From: Clostridiales bacterium | Lineage (GTDB): Bacteria > Bacillota > Clostridia > Oscillospirales > Oscillospiraceae | NCBI GenBank assembly: GCA_004557735.1 | Contig: SFFV01000021.1 | Coordinates: 1 to 34,627 of the forward strand | Direction: 5' to 3' | DNA length: 34,627 nucleotides | Shown here: one piece after another, positions 6,013-14,040 of the stretch | Layout of the letters: every line of letters starts with the position of its first letter | Numbering within the stretch: position 1 is the stretch's first letter | The notes under the pieces: model-generated | Database searches by the model: none | The model's input: the letters and a program-made list of their open reading frames with translations, nothing else | Told to the model about the DNA's origin: nothing | Position numbers and translations under genes: made by a program

Positions 6013-7053
6013 TCAGGCGTTGATGGGGATCGCGTCGAGCAGCGCGTCGATGTCGGCGTCGGTCGTCGCCCAGCTCGTGCAGAAACGCACAGCGCTCATG
6101 CCGTTGGGGAAAGACTGCGTATGGCTGCACGAAAACGCCGGCGCGAGCCGCTCGATGAGCGCGTCCGGCAAAATGGGGAACTGCTGGTTGGAGGGGGACT
6201 CCACCAGAAAGCTCCAGCCGCGGGCGCGGAACCCGTCGCGCAGACGAAGCGCAAGACGCACCTCCTCCGCGCCGATGCGGTCGTAGAGCCCGTCCTTGAA
6301 CGCCGCATAAAACTGCACGCCGAGCAGACGGCCTTTGGCCAGCATGCCGCCGTTCTGCTTGATGAAGTAGCGGAAATCCTTTGCAAGCTCCGGCGCGGAA
6401 AACACCGCCGCCTCGCCGAAGAGAAGGCCCATTTTTGTGCCGCCGATCGTAAACACGTCGCACATATGCGCCATATCCGCGAGCGTATAGTCGCACACCG
6501 GGCTGTTGAGCGCGGCGCCGAGACGCGCGCCGTCGATGAAGAGCGGGAGACGGCGCGCCTTGCACACGGCGCGGAGCGCTTCCAGCTCGTCGCGGGTGTA
6601 CACGGTGCCGAATTCCGTGGGGTTTGAGATATACACCATGCCCGGCTGAACCGTGTGTTCAAAGCTTGCGTCGGCATAGTGCGCGCGGCAAAGCTCTTCG
6701 ACCTGTCCGGCGGCAATTTTGCCGTCCGTGTTCGGCACGGTCAGCACCTTGTGGCCGGAGTTTTCGATCGCGCCGGTCTCATGCGCGGCGATGTGGCCGG
6801 TGTCCGCCGCGACTACGCCCTGATGGGGGCGCAGGATCGAGGCGATCACGGTGCGGTTGACCTGCGTGCCGCCGACGAGGAATTGCACCTCGCCCTCCGG
6901 CAGTTCGCAGCGCTCGCGCAGCAGGGCGCGGGCGGCTTCACAGTGGGGGTCCTCTCCGTAGCCCGGGGTCTGCTCGCCGTTTGTTTCGATCAGCGCCCGG
7001 AGCACATCGGGATGCGCGCCTTCCAGATAGTCGCTTTCAAACCGTTTCATCAT
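6013..7053 (-). CDS. ltaE: Low-specificity L-threonine aldolase
   Basis: The 346-residue PLP enzyme of the beta-eliminating lyase/threonine aldolase family cleaves L-threonine or L-allo-threonine to glycine and acetaldehyde. Visible marks are the N-terminal SDYLEGAHPDVLRAL segment, VGGTQVNRTVI (cofactor phosphate region, about residue 60), FIDGARLGAAL with Asp174 for the PLP ring, and FTIGGTKMGLL with Schiff-base Lys207. Length fits the family. GAGGA lies 6 nt before ATG 7053 (a second ATG follows directly). The start lies inside the end of the thioesterase gene (17-bp overlap), so the two are co-transcribed and probably translationally coupled. The stop touches a histidine kinase remnant. 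Confidence 0.9.
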   Translation of the reverse strand: MMKRFESDYLEGAHPDVLRALIETNGEQTPGYGEDPHCEAARALLRERCELPEGEVQFLVGGTQVNRTVIASILRPHQGVVAADTGHIAAHETGAIENSGHKVLTVPNTDGKIAAGQVEELCRAHYADASFEHTVQPGMVYISNPTEFGTVYTRDELEALRAVCKARRLPLFIDGARLGAALNSPVCDYTLADMAHMCDVFTIGGTKMGLLFGEAAVFSAPELAKDFRYFIKQNGGMLAKGRLLGVQFYAAFKDGLYDRIGAEEVRLALRLRDGFRARGWSFLVESPSNQQFPILPDALIERLAPAFSCSHTQSFPNGMSAVRFCTSWATTDADIDALLDAIPINA

Positions 7054-7786
7054 ATTCCATCCTCAACAAAAATCGTTCTTTATTTTCTGCGGTTCCCCGC
7101 ACATACAGAGTACTCCCGCTGAGCGAATACGTCAACTCCGATTCTGTGCCGCGCGGTAATTCTTTCCGATATTCGATCCAAACGCTGCGCAGCGTATGCG
7201 TGCGCATGAACTCCTCCGGCAGCAGATCCTGTCCCCAGCGGAGATACAGGCAGTTGTTGAGATGACCGTTGCCGTCGGTCTCGGCGTCGGTCACGCGGCG
7301 GGAACTGCGCTCCGGCAGCTCACGGGGGAAGGGGATGGGCTTGAACGCCGCGGGCAGTTCTCCCTCGACCGTGACGCGCGAAACGACGGCCCAGGCGTGA
7401 TCTTTGGTGAGCGCGCGGCTCTCGATATCCATGATGACCCAGATCGAAGCGGCGTAGAGAAGCGCCGCGCCGTCCTCGCCGGCGATCCGGTAGTGCCGCC
7501 AGAACAGCCCGTGCGACTGCCGCCCGACCCAGGTGTCGAGAAACACGCGCTCGCCCACGGCGGGCAGCCGGGAAATGCGCATCTCCGTGCGCGCGAGCGC
7601 CCAGAAGCAGCCCTTCGTCACGGCGATCTCCTGCCCGACGCCGAGCGAGGCATGGTGTACCGCGGCGATCTCCTGAAAGCGGTGGGCGAGCGCGTCGGGC
7701 CGGACGCGGCCAAAGCTGTCCGTCTCCTCCGGCGTAAAAACGATCTCTTCACGGTATACACCTTTCGGCAGAGCTAGAGTACACAT
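7037..7786 (-). CDS. Acyl-ACP thioesterase (FatA/FatB-like)
   Basis: The 249-residue double-hotdog thioesterase is similar in plan to bacterial acyl-ACP thioesterases: N-terminal hotdog (residues 10-130, with FQEIAAVHHASLGVG and FWALARTEMRI) and C-terminal hotdog (150-245) containing DAETDGNGHLNNCLYLRW, which holds the Asn-His catalytic pair (NGHLNN), then YRKELPRGTE. It hydrolyses acyl-ACP to free fatty acid. GGAGG lies 7 nt before ATG 7786, and a TTGATT-17-TAATAT promoter lies upstream. It is first in a two-gene operon with threonine aldolase; no metabolic link between the two is obvious. Acyl chain preference cannot be read. Confidence 0.9.
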   Translation of the reverse strand: MCTLALPKGVYREEIVFTPEETDSFGRVRPDALAHRFQEIAAVHHASLGVGQEIAVTKGCFWALARTEMRISRLPAVGERVFLDTWVGRQSHGLFWRHYRIAGEDGAALLYAASIWVIMDIESRALTKDHAWAVVSRVTVEGELPAAFKPIPFPRELPERSSRRVTDAETDGNGHLNNCLYLRWGQDLLPEEFMRTHTLRSVWIEYRKELPRGTESELTYSLSGSTLYVRGTAENKERFLLRMEYDETV

Positions 7787-7836
7787 GATGAAACCTCCAT
7801 TACATATGAAGTGAATATCGTTATATCTTGTGTACT

Positions 7837-7865
7837 ATATTAGCAGAACCGGAAATGGAAATCAA
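7837..7865 (-). promoter_or_regulatory. Promoter of the thioesterase-aldolase operon
   Basis: On the minus strand TTGATT (7860-7865), a 17-bp spacer and TAATAT (7837-7842) lie about 50 bp before ATG 7786. Confidence 0.7.
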
Positions 7866-7916
7866 TATACGTTTTCGGCAAAAGTGTAAGGCGGGACAAA
7901 ACCGGCAGATTGGATA

Positions 7917-7944
7917 TTGATTTTTGGCGATAATGCCGTAAAAT
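7917..7944 (+). promoter_or_regulatory. Promoter of the feo operon with a small dyad in its spacer
   Basis: TTGATT (7917-7922), a 16-bp spacer and TAAAAT (7939-7944) lie about 33 bp before feoA. The spacer holds GGC-GATAAT-GCC, a short dyad that could be an iron-responsive operator. It does not match a full Fur or DtxR consensus that I can recognise. Confidence 0.6.
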
Positions 7945-7977
7945 AGAAGATACCATATGATACGGGAGAAAAATGAG

Positions 7978-8202
7978 ATGACACTGGACAAGCTGCATGT
8001 GGGACAGTCAGGGATCATCCGAAGCGTCGGGGGCGAGGGACCGCTCCGGCTCCGGCTTCTTGATATGGGGGTCATACCCAAAACGCATGTCACCGTAACG
8101 CGCATTGCGCCGATGGGGGACCCGGTGGAAGTGTTTCTGCGCGGGTATACTCTATCGCTGCGGCTGGAGGACGCTGCCATGGTGGAGGTGGAGCCCGCAT
8201 GA
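7978..8202 (+). CDS. feoA: FeoA, ferrous iron transport accessory protein
   Basis: This 74-residue SH3-like FeoA contains the typical GQSGIIRSVGGEGPLRLRLL, LDMGVIPKTHVTV and DPVEVFLRGYTLSLRLEDA segments. ATG 7978 is chosen because GGGAG lies 9 nt upstream; the in-frame ATG at 7957 has no good SD and would add seven non-family residues. The stop overlaps the feoB ATG (ATGA). FeoA is a cytoplasmic partner of FeoB in Fe(II) uptake. It is the first gene of a tightly spaced five-gene run. Confidence 0.93.
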   Translation: MTLDKLHVGQSGIIRSVGGEGPLRLRLLDMGVIPKTHVTVTRIAPMGDPVEVFLRGYTLSLRLEDAAMVEVEPA

Positions 8203-10184
8203 GATTTGCTCTTGCCGGAAACCAGAACTGCGGAAAAACAACGCTCTTCAATCAGCTCACCGGCAGCAACCAGCACGTCGGCAATTTTCCCGGCGTCACG
8301 GTGGACAGCAAAAGCGGCACCATCCGCAATACGAAAGGCGACGAAGTCGTCGATCTGCCGGGCATCTATTCGCTGCGGCCGTACTCCGCCGAGGAGATCG
8401 TCACGCGCGATTTTATTCTGGACGGGAAGCCGGACGGCATTATCAACATCGTGGACGCCACGAATATCGAGCGCAACCTCTATCTCACGCTGCAGATGAT
8501 CGAGATGCATGTGCCGATGGTGCTCGCATTAAATATGATGGACGAGGTGCGCGCCAACGGCGGGACGGTCGATACAGTAAAGCTCTCGGAGCTGCTTGGC
8601 ATCCCGGTCGTGCCGATCAGCGCGGCGAAGGGCGAGGGTATTGCCGATCTGACGGAGCTTGCCTGCCGCACGGCCGCCGCCGGACGCAAGCCGGAGGTAT
8701 ACGACTTCTGCCCGCCGGGGCCGGTCCACCGCTGCATCCATGCCGTGACGCATGTGGTGGAGGATCACGCCGAGCGCGCCCGGATGAGCGCACGCTGGGC
8801 GGCGATGAACGTGATCGAGGGAAACGGCGACATTGTCGCGCGGCTTGCGCTCGACGAAAACGAGCTGGAGCTGTGCGAGCACAGCATCGTGGAGATGGAG
8901 CGCGAAACGGGGCTCGACCGCAACGCCGCCATTGCCGATATGCGCTATTCGTTCATCGAGTCGGTCTGCGCCGAAACGGTGAAAAAACCCGAGGAGAGCC
9001 GCGAGCGGAAGCGCTCGCGCGCCATCGATAACATCCTCACGCACCGCATTTTCGCCTTGCCGATCTTTGTCGGCATCATGCTGCTGGTGTTTTATCTCAC
9101 GTTTGAGGTGATCGGCGCGTTTTTGTCCGATCTGCTTGCCATGGGAATTGACGCGCTGGCGGGGCTGACGGACGCGGCGCTCACGGCCTACGGCATCAAC
9201 CCGGTCGTACACTCGCTCGTTATTGACGGGCTGTTCGGCGGCGTCGGAAACGTGGTGGAGTTTTTGCCGGTCATCGTGGTGCTGTTCTTCTTCCTTTCCA
9301 TGCTGGAGGACACCGGGTATATGGCGCGCGTCGCGTTTGTGATGGACAAGCTCCTGCGGCGTATCGGCCTTTCCGGAAAGAGCGTTGTGCCGATGCTCAT
9401 CGGCTTTGGCTGCACCGTTCCGGCGGTCATGGCGACGCGGACGCTCACGAGCGAGCGCGACCGCCGCATGACCGTGCTGCTCACGCCGTTTATGAGCTGC
9501 AGCGCCAAGATCCCCATCTATTCCGTGTTCGTCGCGGCGTTTTTTCCAAAGTATAAGGCGCTCGCCATGGGAGGGCTGTATCTTTTCGGTATCCTTATCG
9601 GCGTTCTGGCGGCGCTCGTGTTCGGAAAAACGCTCTTTCGCGGCAACCCCATCCCGTTTGTGATGGAGCTGCCGAACTACCGCATGCCGTCGGCGCGCAC
9701 AACGCTCCAGCTCATGTGGGACAAGGCGAAGGATTTTCTCCACCGCGCCTTTACCGTTATTTTCGTGGCAAGCCTTGTGATCTGGTTTTTGCAGACGTTC
9801 GACATGCGCGTCAATCCCGTTTCGGACAATTCGCAAAGCCTTCTTGCGGCGCTCGGCGGACTTCTTGCGCCGCTCTTCGCACCGCTTGGCTTTGCCGACT
9901 GGCGCGTATGCACCTCGCTCATCGCGGGGTTCATGGCCAAGGAAGCCGTGGTCAGCACGCTCGGCGTGCTCACCGGCGGCGCGGTGCTCTCCACGCTATT
10001 CTCTGTGCGCAGCGCGGCGGCATTTCTTGTGTTTACGCTGCTGTATACGCCCTGCGTGGCGGCAGTCGCGGCGATCCGGCGGGAGCTTGACTCGGCATGG
10101 AAAACATTCGGCGTCGTGCTGTTTCAGTGCCTGCTCGCCTGGGGGCTCGGAGCAGCGGTCTACCAGATCGCGCTGCTTATTTGA
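8199..10184 (+). CDS. feoB: FeoB, ferrous iron transporter with N-terminal G domain
   Basis: The 661-residue protein has a GTP-binding domain at residues 1-165: G1 GNQNCGKTT at 7-15, GVTVD as G2, DLPG as G3 and NMMDE as G4. A helical spacer (GDI-like) runs to about residue 275. The membrane part follows, with two Gate motifs: residues near FFLSMLEDTGYMARVAFVMD, then SVVPMLIGFGCTVPAVMATR, and the second half with FMSCSAKIPIY and SLIAGFMAKEAVVSTLGVL. The conserved GCxVPA and SCSAK cysteine regions of the iron path are intact. It imports Fe(II) under anaerobic conditions. The start overlaps the feoA stop by 4 bp. Length is at the short end typical of Clostridia. Confidence 0.97.
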   Translation: MRFALAGNQNCGKTTLFNQLTGSNQHVGNFPGVTVDSKSGTIRNTKGDEVVDLPGIYSLRPYSAEEIVTRDFILDGKPDGIINIVDATNIERNLYLTLQMIEMHVPMVLALNMMDEVRANGGTVDTVKLSELLGIPVVPISAAKGEGIADLTELACRTAAAGRKPEVYDFCPPGPVHRCIHAVTHVVEDHAERARMSARWAAMNVIEGNGDIVARLALDENELELCEHSIVEMERETGLDRNAAIADMRYSFIESVCAETVKKPEESRERKRSRAIDNILTHRIFALPIFVGIMLLVFYLTFEVIGAFLSDLLAMGIDALAGLTDAALTAYGINPVVHSLVIDGLFGGVGNVVEFLPVIVVLFFFLSMLEDTGYMARVAFVMDKLLRRIGLSGKSVVPMLIGFGCTVPAVMATRTLTSERDRRMTVLLTPFMSCSAKIPIYSVFVAAFFPKYKALAMGGLYLFGILIGVLAALVFGKTLFRGNPIPFVMELPNYRMPSARTTLQLMWDKAKDFLHRAFTVIFVASLVIWFLQTFDMRVNPVSDNSQSLLAALGGLLAPLFAPLGFADWRVCTSLIAGFMAKEAVVSTLGVLTGGAVLSTLFSVRSAAAFLVFTLLYTPCVAAVAAIRRELDSAWKTFGVVLFQCLLAWGLGAAVYQIALLI

Positions 10185-10202
10185 TAAAATGAAAGGCATT
10201 GT

Positions 10203-10349
10203 ATGACCATAGGGGATATCGTTGTTTTGCTTGGCGTCGCCGTGTGGGCGGTGATCGCCGTAAAGCGCGGCTGGAAAAACCGGAAGCGCGGCTGCGGCGG
10301 GGACTGCGGCAGCTGCTCCTGCGGCTGCGATAAGGAGAAAAAACCATGA
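10203..10349 (+). CDS. FeoB-associated Cys-rich membrane protein
   Basis: This 48-residue protein has one N-terminal membrane helix (IVVLLGVAVWAVIAV), a basic stretch (KRGWKNRKRG) and a cysteine-rich tail (CGGDCGSCSCGC). This is the layout of the small proteins that follow feoB in many Firmicutes (FeoB_associated family). ATG 10203 has GAAAGG 6 nt upstream and lies 18 bp after the feoB stop. The stop overlaps the next gene's ATG (ATGA). It likely sits at the membrane next to FeoB and may bind or pass on Fe(II) through its five tail cysteines; a biochemical role is not firmly established. Confidence 0.9.
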   Translation: MTIGDIVVLLGVAVWAVIAVKRGWKNRKRGCGGDCGSCSCGCDKEKKP

Positions 10350-10969
10350 AGAAATATGCTGTGCCGCTTTTTCTCGCGGCGTGCCTGCTGCTGACGGCGT
10401 GCGGCAAAGCGCCGGACGAACCGGCTGCGCCGACGGCGGAGCCGACCGCCGCGCCGGAAACGCTGACACCGGAACCTACGGCCGAGCCCGTCCCGGAGCC
10501 GACCGCCGCGCCTCGCTTTGCTGTGGGGGATGAGACCGTGTACGTTCTTTGCGAGGGCAGGAGCGACGGCGCAAAGGCGCTCAGCCGCTGGCTCCGTTCC
10601 GAGGGAAAGGACGCGGCGGAGAGCTTCATTCCCGACGGGCTGGATACGCCCATGTATACGATCCCGGCGGCGGAGCGCGCGTCGGAGGAGATTCCCGCGG
10701 CGACCGACGAGACGCGCCTTGTGCGCGTTGCGGCAGATGCGCAGCTTTTGGAAAGCGGCGTTCTCGCCGCGTGGCTCCCGGCGTTTGAAGCGGCGAGCGG
10801 ATACGTCGCCGAGGTCTATGCCGGAGATGCGTCCGTCCTTGCCGCCGCGGCTGCGGCGGGCGGGGCTGACGTGCTGCTGATGAAAAAGACCGACGCCTCC
10901 GCCCTCGGCACCATGACGCACTATCCGCTGCGGTACGAGCTTGTTTCCACAATCTATTCGGTTCTTTGA
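10346..10969 (+). CDS. Lipoprotein with a partial periplasmic-binding-protein-like domain
   Basis: The 207-residue protein has a lipoprotein signal (residues 1-19, lipobox LTAC with Cys19), then a low-complexity Pro/Thr/Ala/Glu linker to about residue 56. The C-terminal part (about 120-200) has LLESGVLAAWLPAFEAASGYV and ADVLLMKKTDASAL. This resembles the N-lobe of TupA-type oxyanion-binding proteins (LLxxLLPxFEExTGY...ADVLLVH), but the domain is shorter than a full binding protein and a second lobe is not visible. AAGGAG lies 8 nt before the ATG, which overlaps the previous stop. The position in the feo operon hints at a metal- or anion-related surface role; this is inference. Confidence 0.78.
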   Translation: MKKYAVPLFLAACLLLTACGKAPDEPAAPTAEPTAAPETLTPEPTAEPVPEPTAAPRFAVGDETVYVLCEGRSDGAKALSRWLRSEGKDAAESFIPDGLDTPMYTIPAAERASEEIPAATDETRLVRVAADAQLLESGVLAAWLPAFEAASGYVAEVYAGDASVLAAAAAAGGADVLLMKKTDASALGTMTHYPLRYELVSTIYSVL

Positions 10970-10980
10970 AAGGAGACGCC

Positions 10981-11694
10981 ATGAAACGATTTTTCCGTCA
11001 TTTCGCTTTTGCCGCCTTCGGCGTGAGCATTCTCTGCCTGGCTCTCGGCGTTGCCATGCTGATATGGACGGCGACGGCCATGAAATGGATCAGCTATGGC
11101 TTTGGCGCGGTGATGATCCTTTCGGGTATATTGCAGATCGCCTCGTATCTTACCGGGGAGCGTGTCGGGCTGCTGCGAAAGCTGCTGCTCATCTCGGGCG
11201 TCATCGCCGCGGTGGCGGGCGTCTGGATCCTGCTCACGCAGAGCCTTGCCGAGCAGATCATGCGGCTTACGGTCATCGTGATGGGCGTTGTGCTGCTTTA
11301 CCACGGGTTCATGGACTGCAAGCACGGGCTGGACGTCAAAAGCTGCGGCACCGGCGGCTGGACGGCGGCGCTTGTGCTGGGCGTGTGCATCTGCGCGGCG
11401 GGCGTGCTGCTGCTCGTAAATCCCTTTGAAAAGAACGATACGCTCCTGTTTGCCGCGGCGCTCGGCTTCCTGCTCGACGGCATCTCCGGGCTTTTCACCA
11501 CCGTGGCGGTGGCGCACGGCAAGGCGCGCGCCGAGTTCCTCGCCGGACAGGCGCCCGTGATCGAGCTTGACCCTGCCGAGGCGGCGGAAACGCTGCCCGA
11601 GGGAAAAACCGAGCCTCTGCCCGAAAGCGAAGCCGCTCCTGCGGACACGGAAAAGGCGGAAGCCGAAGCGGAAACTCCGGCAGAGAAGAAATAA
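10981..11694 (+). CDS. DUF308/HdeD-like polytopic membrane protein
   Basis: The 237-residue protein has about six membrane helices in paired repeats (residues 8-30, 38-58, 68-90, 94-112, 130-148, 157-175) and an acidic, Ala/Glu/Pro-rich cytoplasmic tail after residue 190. This is the plan of the HdeD/DUF308 family, whose molecular role is unclear. AAAGGAG lies 5 nt before ATG 10981. It starts 11 bp after the lipoprotein stop and is followed by a strong terminator, so it is the last gene of the feo run. It may instead be an unrelated gene picked up by read-through. Confidence 0.82.
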   Translation: MKRFFRHFAFAAFGVSILCLALGVAMLIWTATAMKWISYGFGAVMILSGILQIASYLTGERVGLLRKLLLISGVIAAVAGVWILLTQSLAEQIMRLTVIVMGVVLLYHGFMDCKHGLDVKSCGTGGWTAALVLGVCICAAGVLLLVNPFEKNDTLLFAAALGFLLDGISGLFTTVAVAHGKARAEFLAGQAPVIELDPAEAAETLPEGKTEPLPESEAAPADTEKAEAEAETPAEKK

Positions 11695-11703
11695 CGAATA
11701 ACG

Positions 11704-11737
11704 AAAAAAGCGTATGGCCGCGGCCATACGCTTTTTT
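11704..11737. terminator. Bidirectional intrinsic terminator
   Basis: A perfect 17-bp inverted repeat with no spare loop (AAAAAAGCGTATGGCCG with its complement) gives A- and T-tracts on both strands. A further 8-bp outer repeat (11694-11701 with 11749-11756) surrounds it and reaches into the convergent gene's stop. It ends both the feo run and the minus-strand regulator gene. Confidence 0.92.
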
Positions 11738-11748
11738 TGTTATAATCA

Positions 11749-12192
11749 TTATTCGTGCTTCCAGTGCTTGAGCTGCGGCACGACGGCTTCCATGTGCGCA
11801 CGGACCTGCGCCGCGGGCCATGCCTCCGTCGCCATATGCTCCACGCAAAAATCAATAAGCTGTTCGGCGCTTTCATACTTGAACTCGCCGCCGGAATAGC
11901 ACCATTTGCAGTATTCCTCGTTGAATGAGCCGTCCGGCTCACGGCTGGTCGTTTCGTCCTCGAGCGGCATACCGCAGCACTGGCAGATGTTCCGGCGCGG
12001 CGAGCCGAGAAGCGTGTTGATCGAAACGTTGAAAAGCGAGGACAGTCGCTTGAGCGTTTCGGTGTTGGGGATCGTTTCGCCGGTCTCCCAGCGAGACACC
12101 GCCTGCCGCGTCACGAAGAGCTTTTCCGCAAGCTCCTCCTGCGATAGTTTTTCCCGATTCCGAAGCTGCAATATCACATCTTTTGTTTCCAT
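11749..12192 (-). CDS. XRE-family regulator with C-terminal zinc-ribbon domain
   Basis: In this 147-residue protein residues 5-60 are an HTH_3 DNA-binding domain (LRNREKLSQEELAEKLFVTR, then QAVSRWETGETIPN). Residues 68-147 hold CQCCGMPLE and EEYCKWCYSGGEF, matching the putative zinc-ribbon domain that often follows XRE domains in Firmicutes, and a helical end. ATG 12192 (METKDV) is preceded by AGAGGTGA; the longer frame to 12243 was rejected. It is the last gene of a minus-strand run and ends 11 bp from a bidirectional terminator. What it regulates or senses is not visible; zinc binding is inferred from the four cysteines. Confidence 0.87.
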   Translation of the reverse strand: METKDVILQLRNREKLSQEELAEKLFVTRQAVSRWETGETIPNTETLKRLSSLFNVSINTLLGSPRRNICQCCGMPLEDETTSREPDGSFNEEYCKWCYSGGEFKYESAEQLIDFCVEHMATEAWPAAQVRAHMEAVVPQLKHWKHE

Positions 12193-12267
12193 ATTCCGAT
12201 CACCTCTTGAGGAAATTATACCCGAAGGCTCCGACGCAGGCAAGCAACGCGCTGTTGCCTGTGCGCT

Positions 12268-12846
12268 TCATATCTTCTGCGTTGTGAGCCACGCGAGAAA
12301 TTCCTCCATATACCGCTCGTGCGGCATGATGACGTCGAGACGGATGCCGGGGTGCTCGCGGGCATAGCTTTCAAGATATGCTTTCAGATTGGACGCGGTT
12401 TTCATATAGTCTGCGACGATGTATTCGCGGCTCATGCCCGATTTGTGAAGGAGGATCGCCGACACAACGCCTGTCCGGTCCTTTCCGGCGGAGCAGAAAT
12501 AGAGCACATTGGTTTTCGCGTTCCAGATCGTATCGATCGTGCGGCGCAGCGCGCCGTCCACCATGGCGATATAAAGTCTGGATACGTCGTCCGCCGTTTC
12601 GGGCACGGCGTTTCCCACAGTGACGGGGCGGCAGAGATAGGTAAACCGCGCATCGTCCATGAGCGGGGAGGGCGCCTTCGCGCACTCCGCCGCGGAGCGG
12701 AGATCGACGACCGTGGTAATGTTATGGGCAGCAAGCCGGTCTTTTTCCGCCGCCGATACCTGCGTGGGGACGTCGCTGCGGATAAAGCGGAGACTGTTTT
12801 CCAAAATCGGACGGGTGTTCAGGGTGTGTTCAAAAAGACGTTCCAT
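12268..12846 (-). CDS. Tyrosine-protein phosphatase, DSP/Y_phosphatase3 type
   Basis: The 192-residue protein has the active-site P-loop CSAGKDRTG (Cys118, Arg124) in the CX5R form, with the KDRTG variant typical of bacterial tyrosine phosphatases that act on phosphotyrosine or phosphoinositides. An upstream VVDLRSAAEC segment matches the family's N-terminal sheet. ATG 12846 has GGAGG 6 nt upstream; the longer frame to 12864 lacks an SD. It overlaps the acetyltransferase end by 17 bp, so the two are co-transcribed. No signal peptide is visible, so it is cytoplasmic. The substrate is unknown. Confidence 0.88.
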   Translation of the reverse strand: MERLFEHTLNTRPILENSLRFIRSDVPTQVSAAEKDRLAAHNITTVVDLRSAAECAKAPSPLMDDARFTYLCRPVTVGNAVPETADDVSRLYIAMVDGALRRTIDTIWNAKTNVLYFCSAGKDRTGVVSAILLHKSGMSREYIVADYMKTASNLKAYLESYAREHPGIRLDVIMPHERYMEEFLAWLTTQKI

Positions 12847-13441
12847 ACAGATCCTCCCGATCAAAGCAGGTGTTCCGGTCAGCGTCCGTAATGGGGCGGA
12901 TCACCCGGCAGGGGTTGCCCACGGCGACGCAGTTATCCGGAATGTTCTTCACGACGACGCTCCCCGCGCCGATGACCACGTTGCTCCCGATCGTGACGCC
13001 GGGCATTACCTGCACGCCGCCGCCGATCCACACATTGTCGCCGATGGTGATGGGATAGGCGTATTCCAGTCCCTTATTGCGGCGTTCGGCGTCGATGGGA
13101 TGCCCCGCCGTATAAAAGCCGCAGTTCGGCGCGATAAAAATGTTATCTCCGAACCGGACTTTGGCACAGTCGAGGATCACAAGGTTGTGGTTGGCATAAA
13201 AATTCCTGCCAAGCTCGATGTTGCAGCCGTAATCGCACCAGAACGGCGCGGTGATCGTGAAATGCTCGCCGGTTTTGCCGAGAAGCTGCCGCAGAATATC
13301 CCGCTGTCCCTGCGTATCGGACGGGGAGAGAAGGTTGAACCGGTGGCACAGCTCCTTGGCGGCGATGCGCTCCCGGAAAAGCTCCTCGTCATAGTTTGCG
13401 TCGTACAGCATGTGCCGGAGCATTTTTTCCTTTTCCGTCAT
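12830..13441 (-). CDS. LacA/Maa-type sugar O-acetyltransferase
   Basis: The 203-residue protein opens with the maltose-acetyltransferase N-terminal cap (EKEKMLRHMLYDANYDEEL). A left-handed beta-helix follows: CDYGCNIELGRNFYANHN, then ITIGDNVWIGGGVQVMPG and VTIGSNVVIGAGSVVVKNIP, and the GNPCRVIRPI end. The catalytic His of the GHP motif (FYTAGHPIDA) is present. It transfers acetyl from acetyl-CoA to a sugar hydroxyl, classically a galactoside or maltose, often seen as detoxification of non-metabolised sugars. ATG 13441 has AAGGA upstream; the frame continuing to 13486 runs into the kinase gene and was rejected. It forms an operon with the phosphatase and kinase. Confidence 0.92.
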   Translation of the reverse strand: MTEKEKMLRHMLYDANYDEELFRERIAAKELCHRFNLLSPSDTQGQRDILRQLLGKTGEHFTITAPFWCDYGCNIELGRNFYANHNLVILDCAKVRFGDNIFIAPNCGFYTAGHPIDAERRNKGLEYAYPITIGDNVWIGGGVQVMPGVTIGSNVVIGAGSVVVKNIPDNCVAVGNPCRVIRPITDADRNTCFDREDLYGTSF

Positions 13442-13458
13442 AGATGGTTTTTCCTTTC

Positions 13459-14040
13459 TTATACCATGGGAAAGCGCAGCGTGCACCGCGCCGGGATATC
13501 GAACGCCGAAAAATACGCCCGCTCCATCGGGATCCAGCGGCGGAAAAACTGCTCCGCCTTCTCCGGCGTATTGCGGCGCAAAATGCGCTCGCGCTGCAAT
13601 TCCGGGGAGATGTCCAGAAAAACGGAAAGATCGTAGTACGGCGCAAGCTCCGGGTGCATGGAGTATGCTCCCTCGGTCACAACGAGCTTTCCCGGCGCGG
13701 TCTCCACGGCGCTTTGCAGCTGCATGGAAGCACAGTCAAACCGCCGGTAAAAAATCTTTTCGCCGCGGCGGAGCGGCAGCAGCACCTCTTCAAGGAAGCG
13801 CTCACAGTCTACGTTGCCGCCCGGCTCGGCAAACCGCGCCGGTGTGCGCTGCTCGGGGCGAAGGAAGAAGTCGTCCATGTGGAATACGGTGCAGCCGTAC
13901 CGCCCGGCGAGGATTTGACCGAGCGTCGTCTTACCGCTTGCGCTCCCGCCCTCCACGGCAAGCCGCACCGTTCCGGCGGCCAGCCGCCGGTCAAGCTCGG
14001 CAAAGAGTGCCTCATACGGCGCAGAATCATAATCTGTCAA
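13459..14040 (-). CDS. P-loop kinase of the uridine kinase/phosphoribulokinase family
   Basis: The 193-residue protein has Walker A GGSASGKTT at residues 31-39, VFHMDDFFLRPEQ (Walker B-like, DDFF), and ILRRNTPEKAEQFFRRWIP, a lid-type Arg-rich segment. The set matches the uridine kinase-like NTPase group found in Firmicutes, shorter than canonical Udk. The start is TTG at 14040, with AAGGAGG 7 nt upstream, and it overlaps the previous stop as TTGA. It probably phosphorylates a nucleoside or similar hydroxylated substrate with ATP; the substrate is not readable. Confidence 0.85.
   Translation of the reverse strand: MTDYDSAPYEALFAELDRRLAAGTVRLAVEGGSASGKTTLGQILAGRYGCTVFHMDDFFLRPEQRTPARFAEPGGNVDCERFLEEVLLPLRRGEKIFYRRFDCASMQLQSAVETAPGKLVVTEGAYSMHPELAPYYDLSVFLDISPELQRERILRRNTPEKAEQFFRRWIPMERAYFSAFDIPARCTLRFPMV

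Noticed and set aside
5233..6627. 464-codon plus-strand ORF across the barstar end and the aldolase
   Set aside because: It crosses the terminator, the kinase remnant and two real genes in other frames, and its translation is Arg/Ala-rich noise.
7957..7977. Seven-residue longer FeoA from ATG 7957
   Set aside because: No SD precedes that ATG, while GGGAG precedes ATG 7978 at 9 nt and the family begins there.
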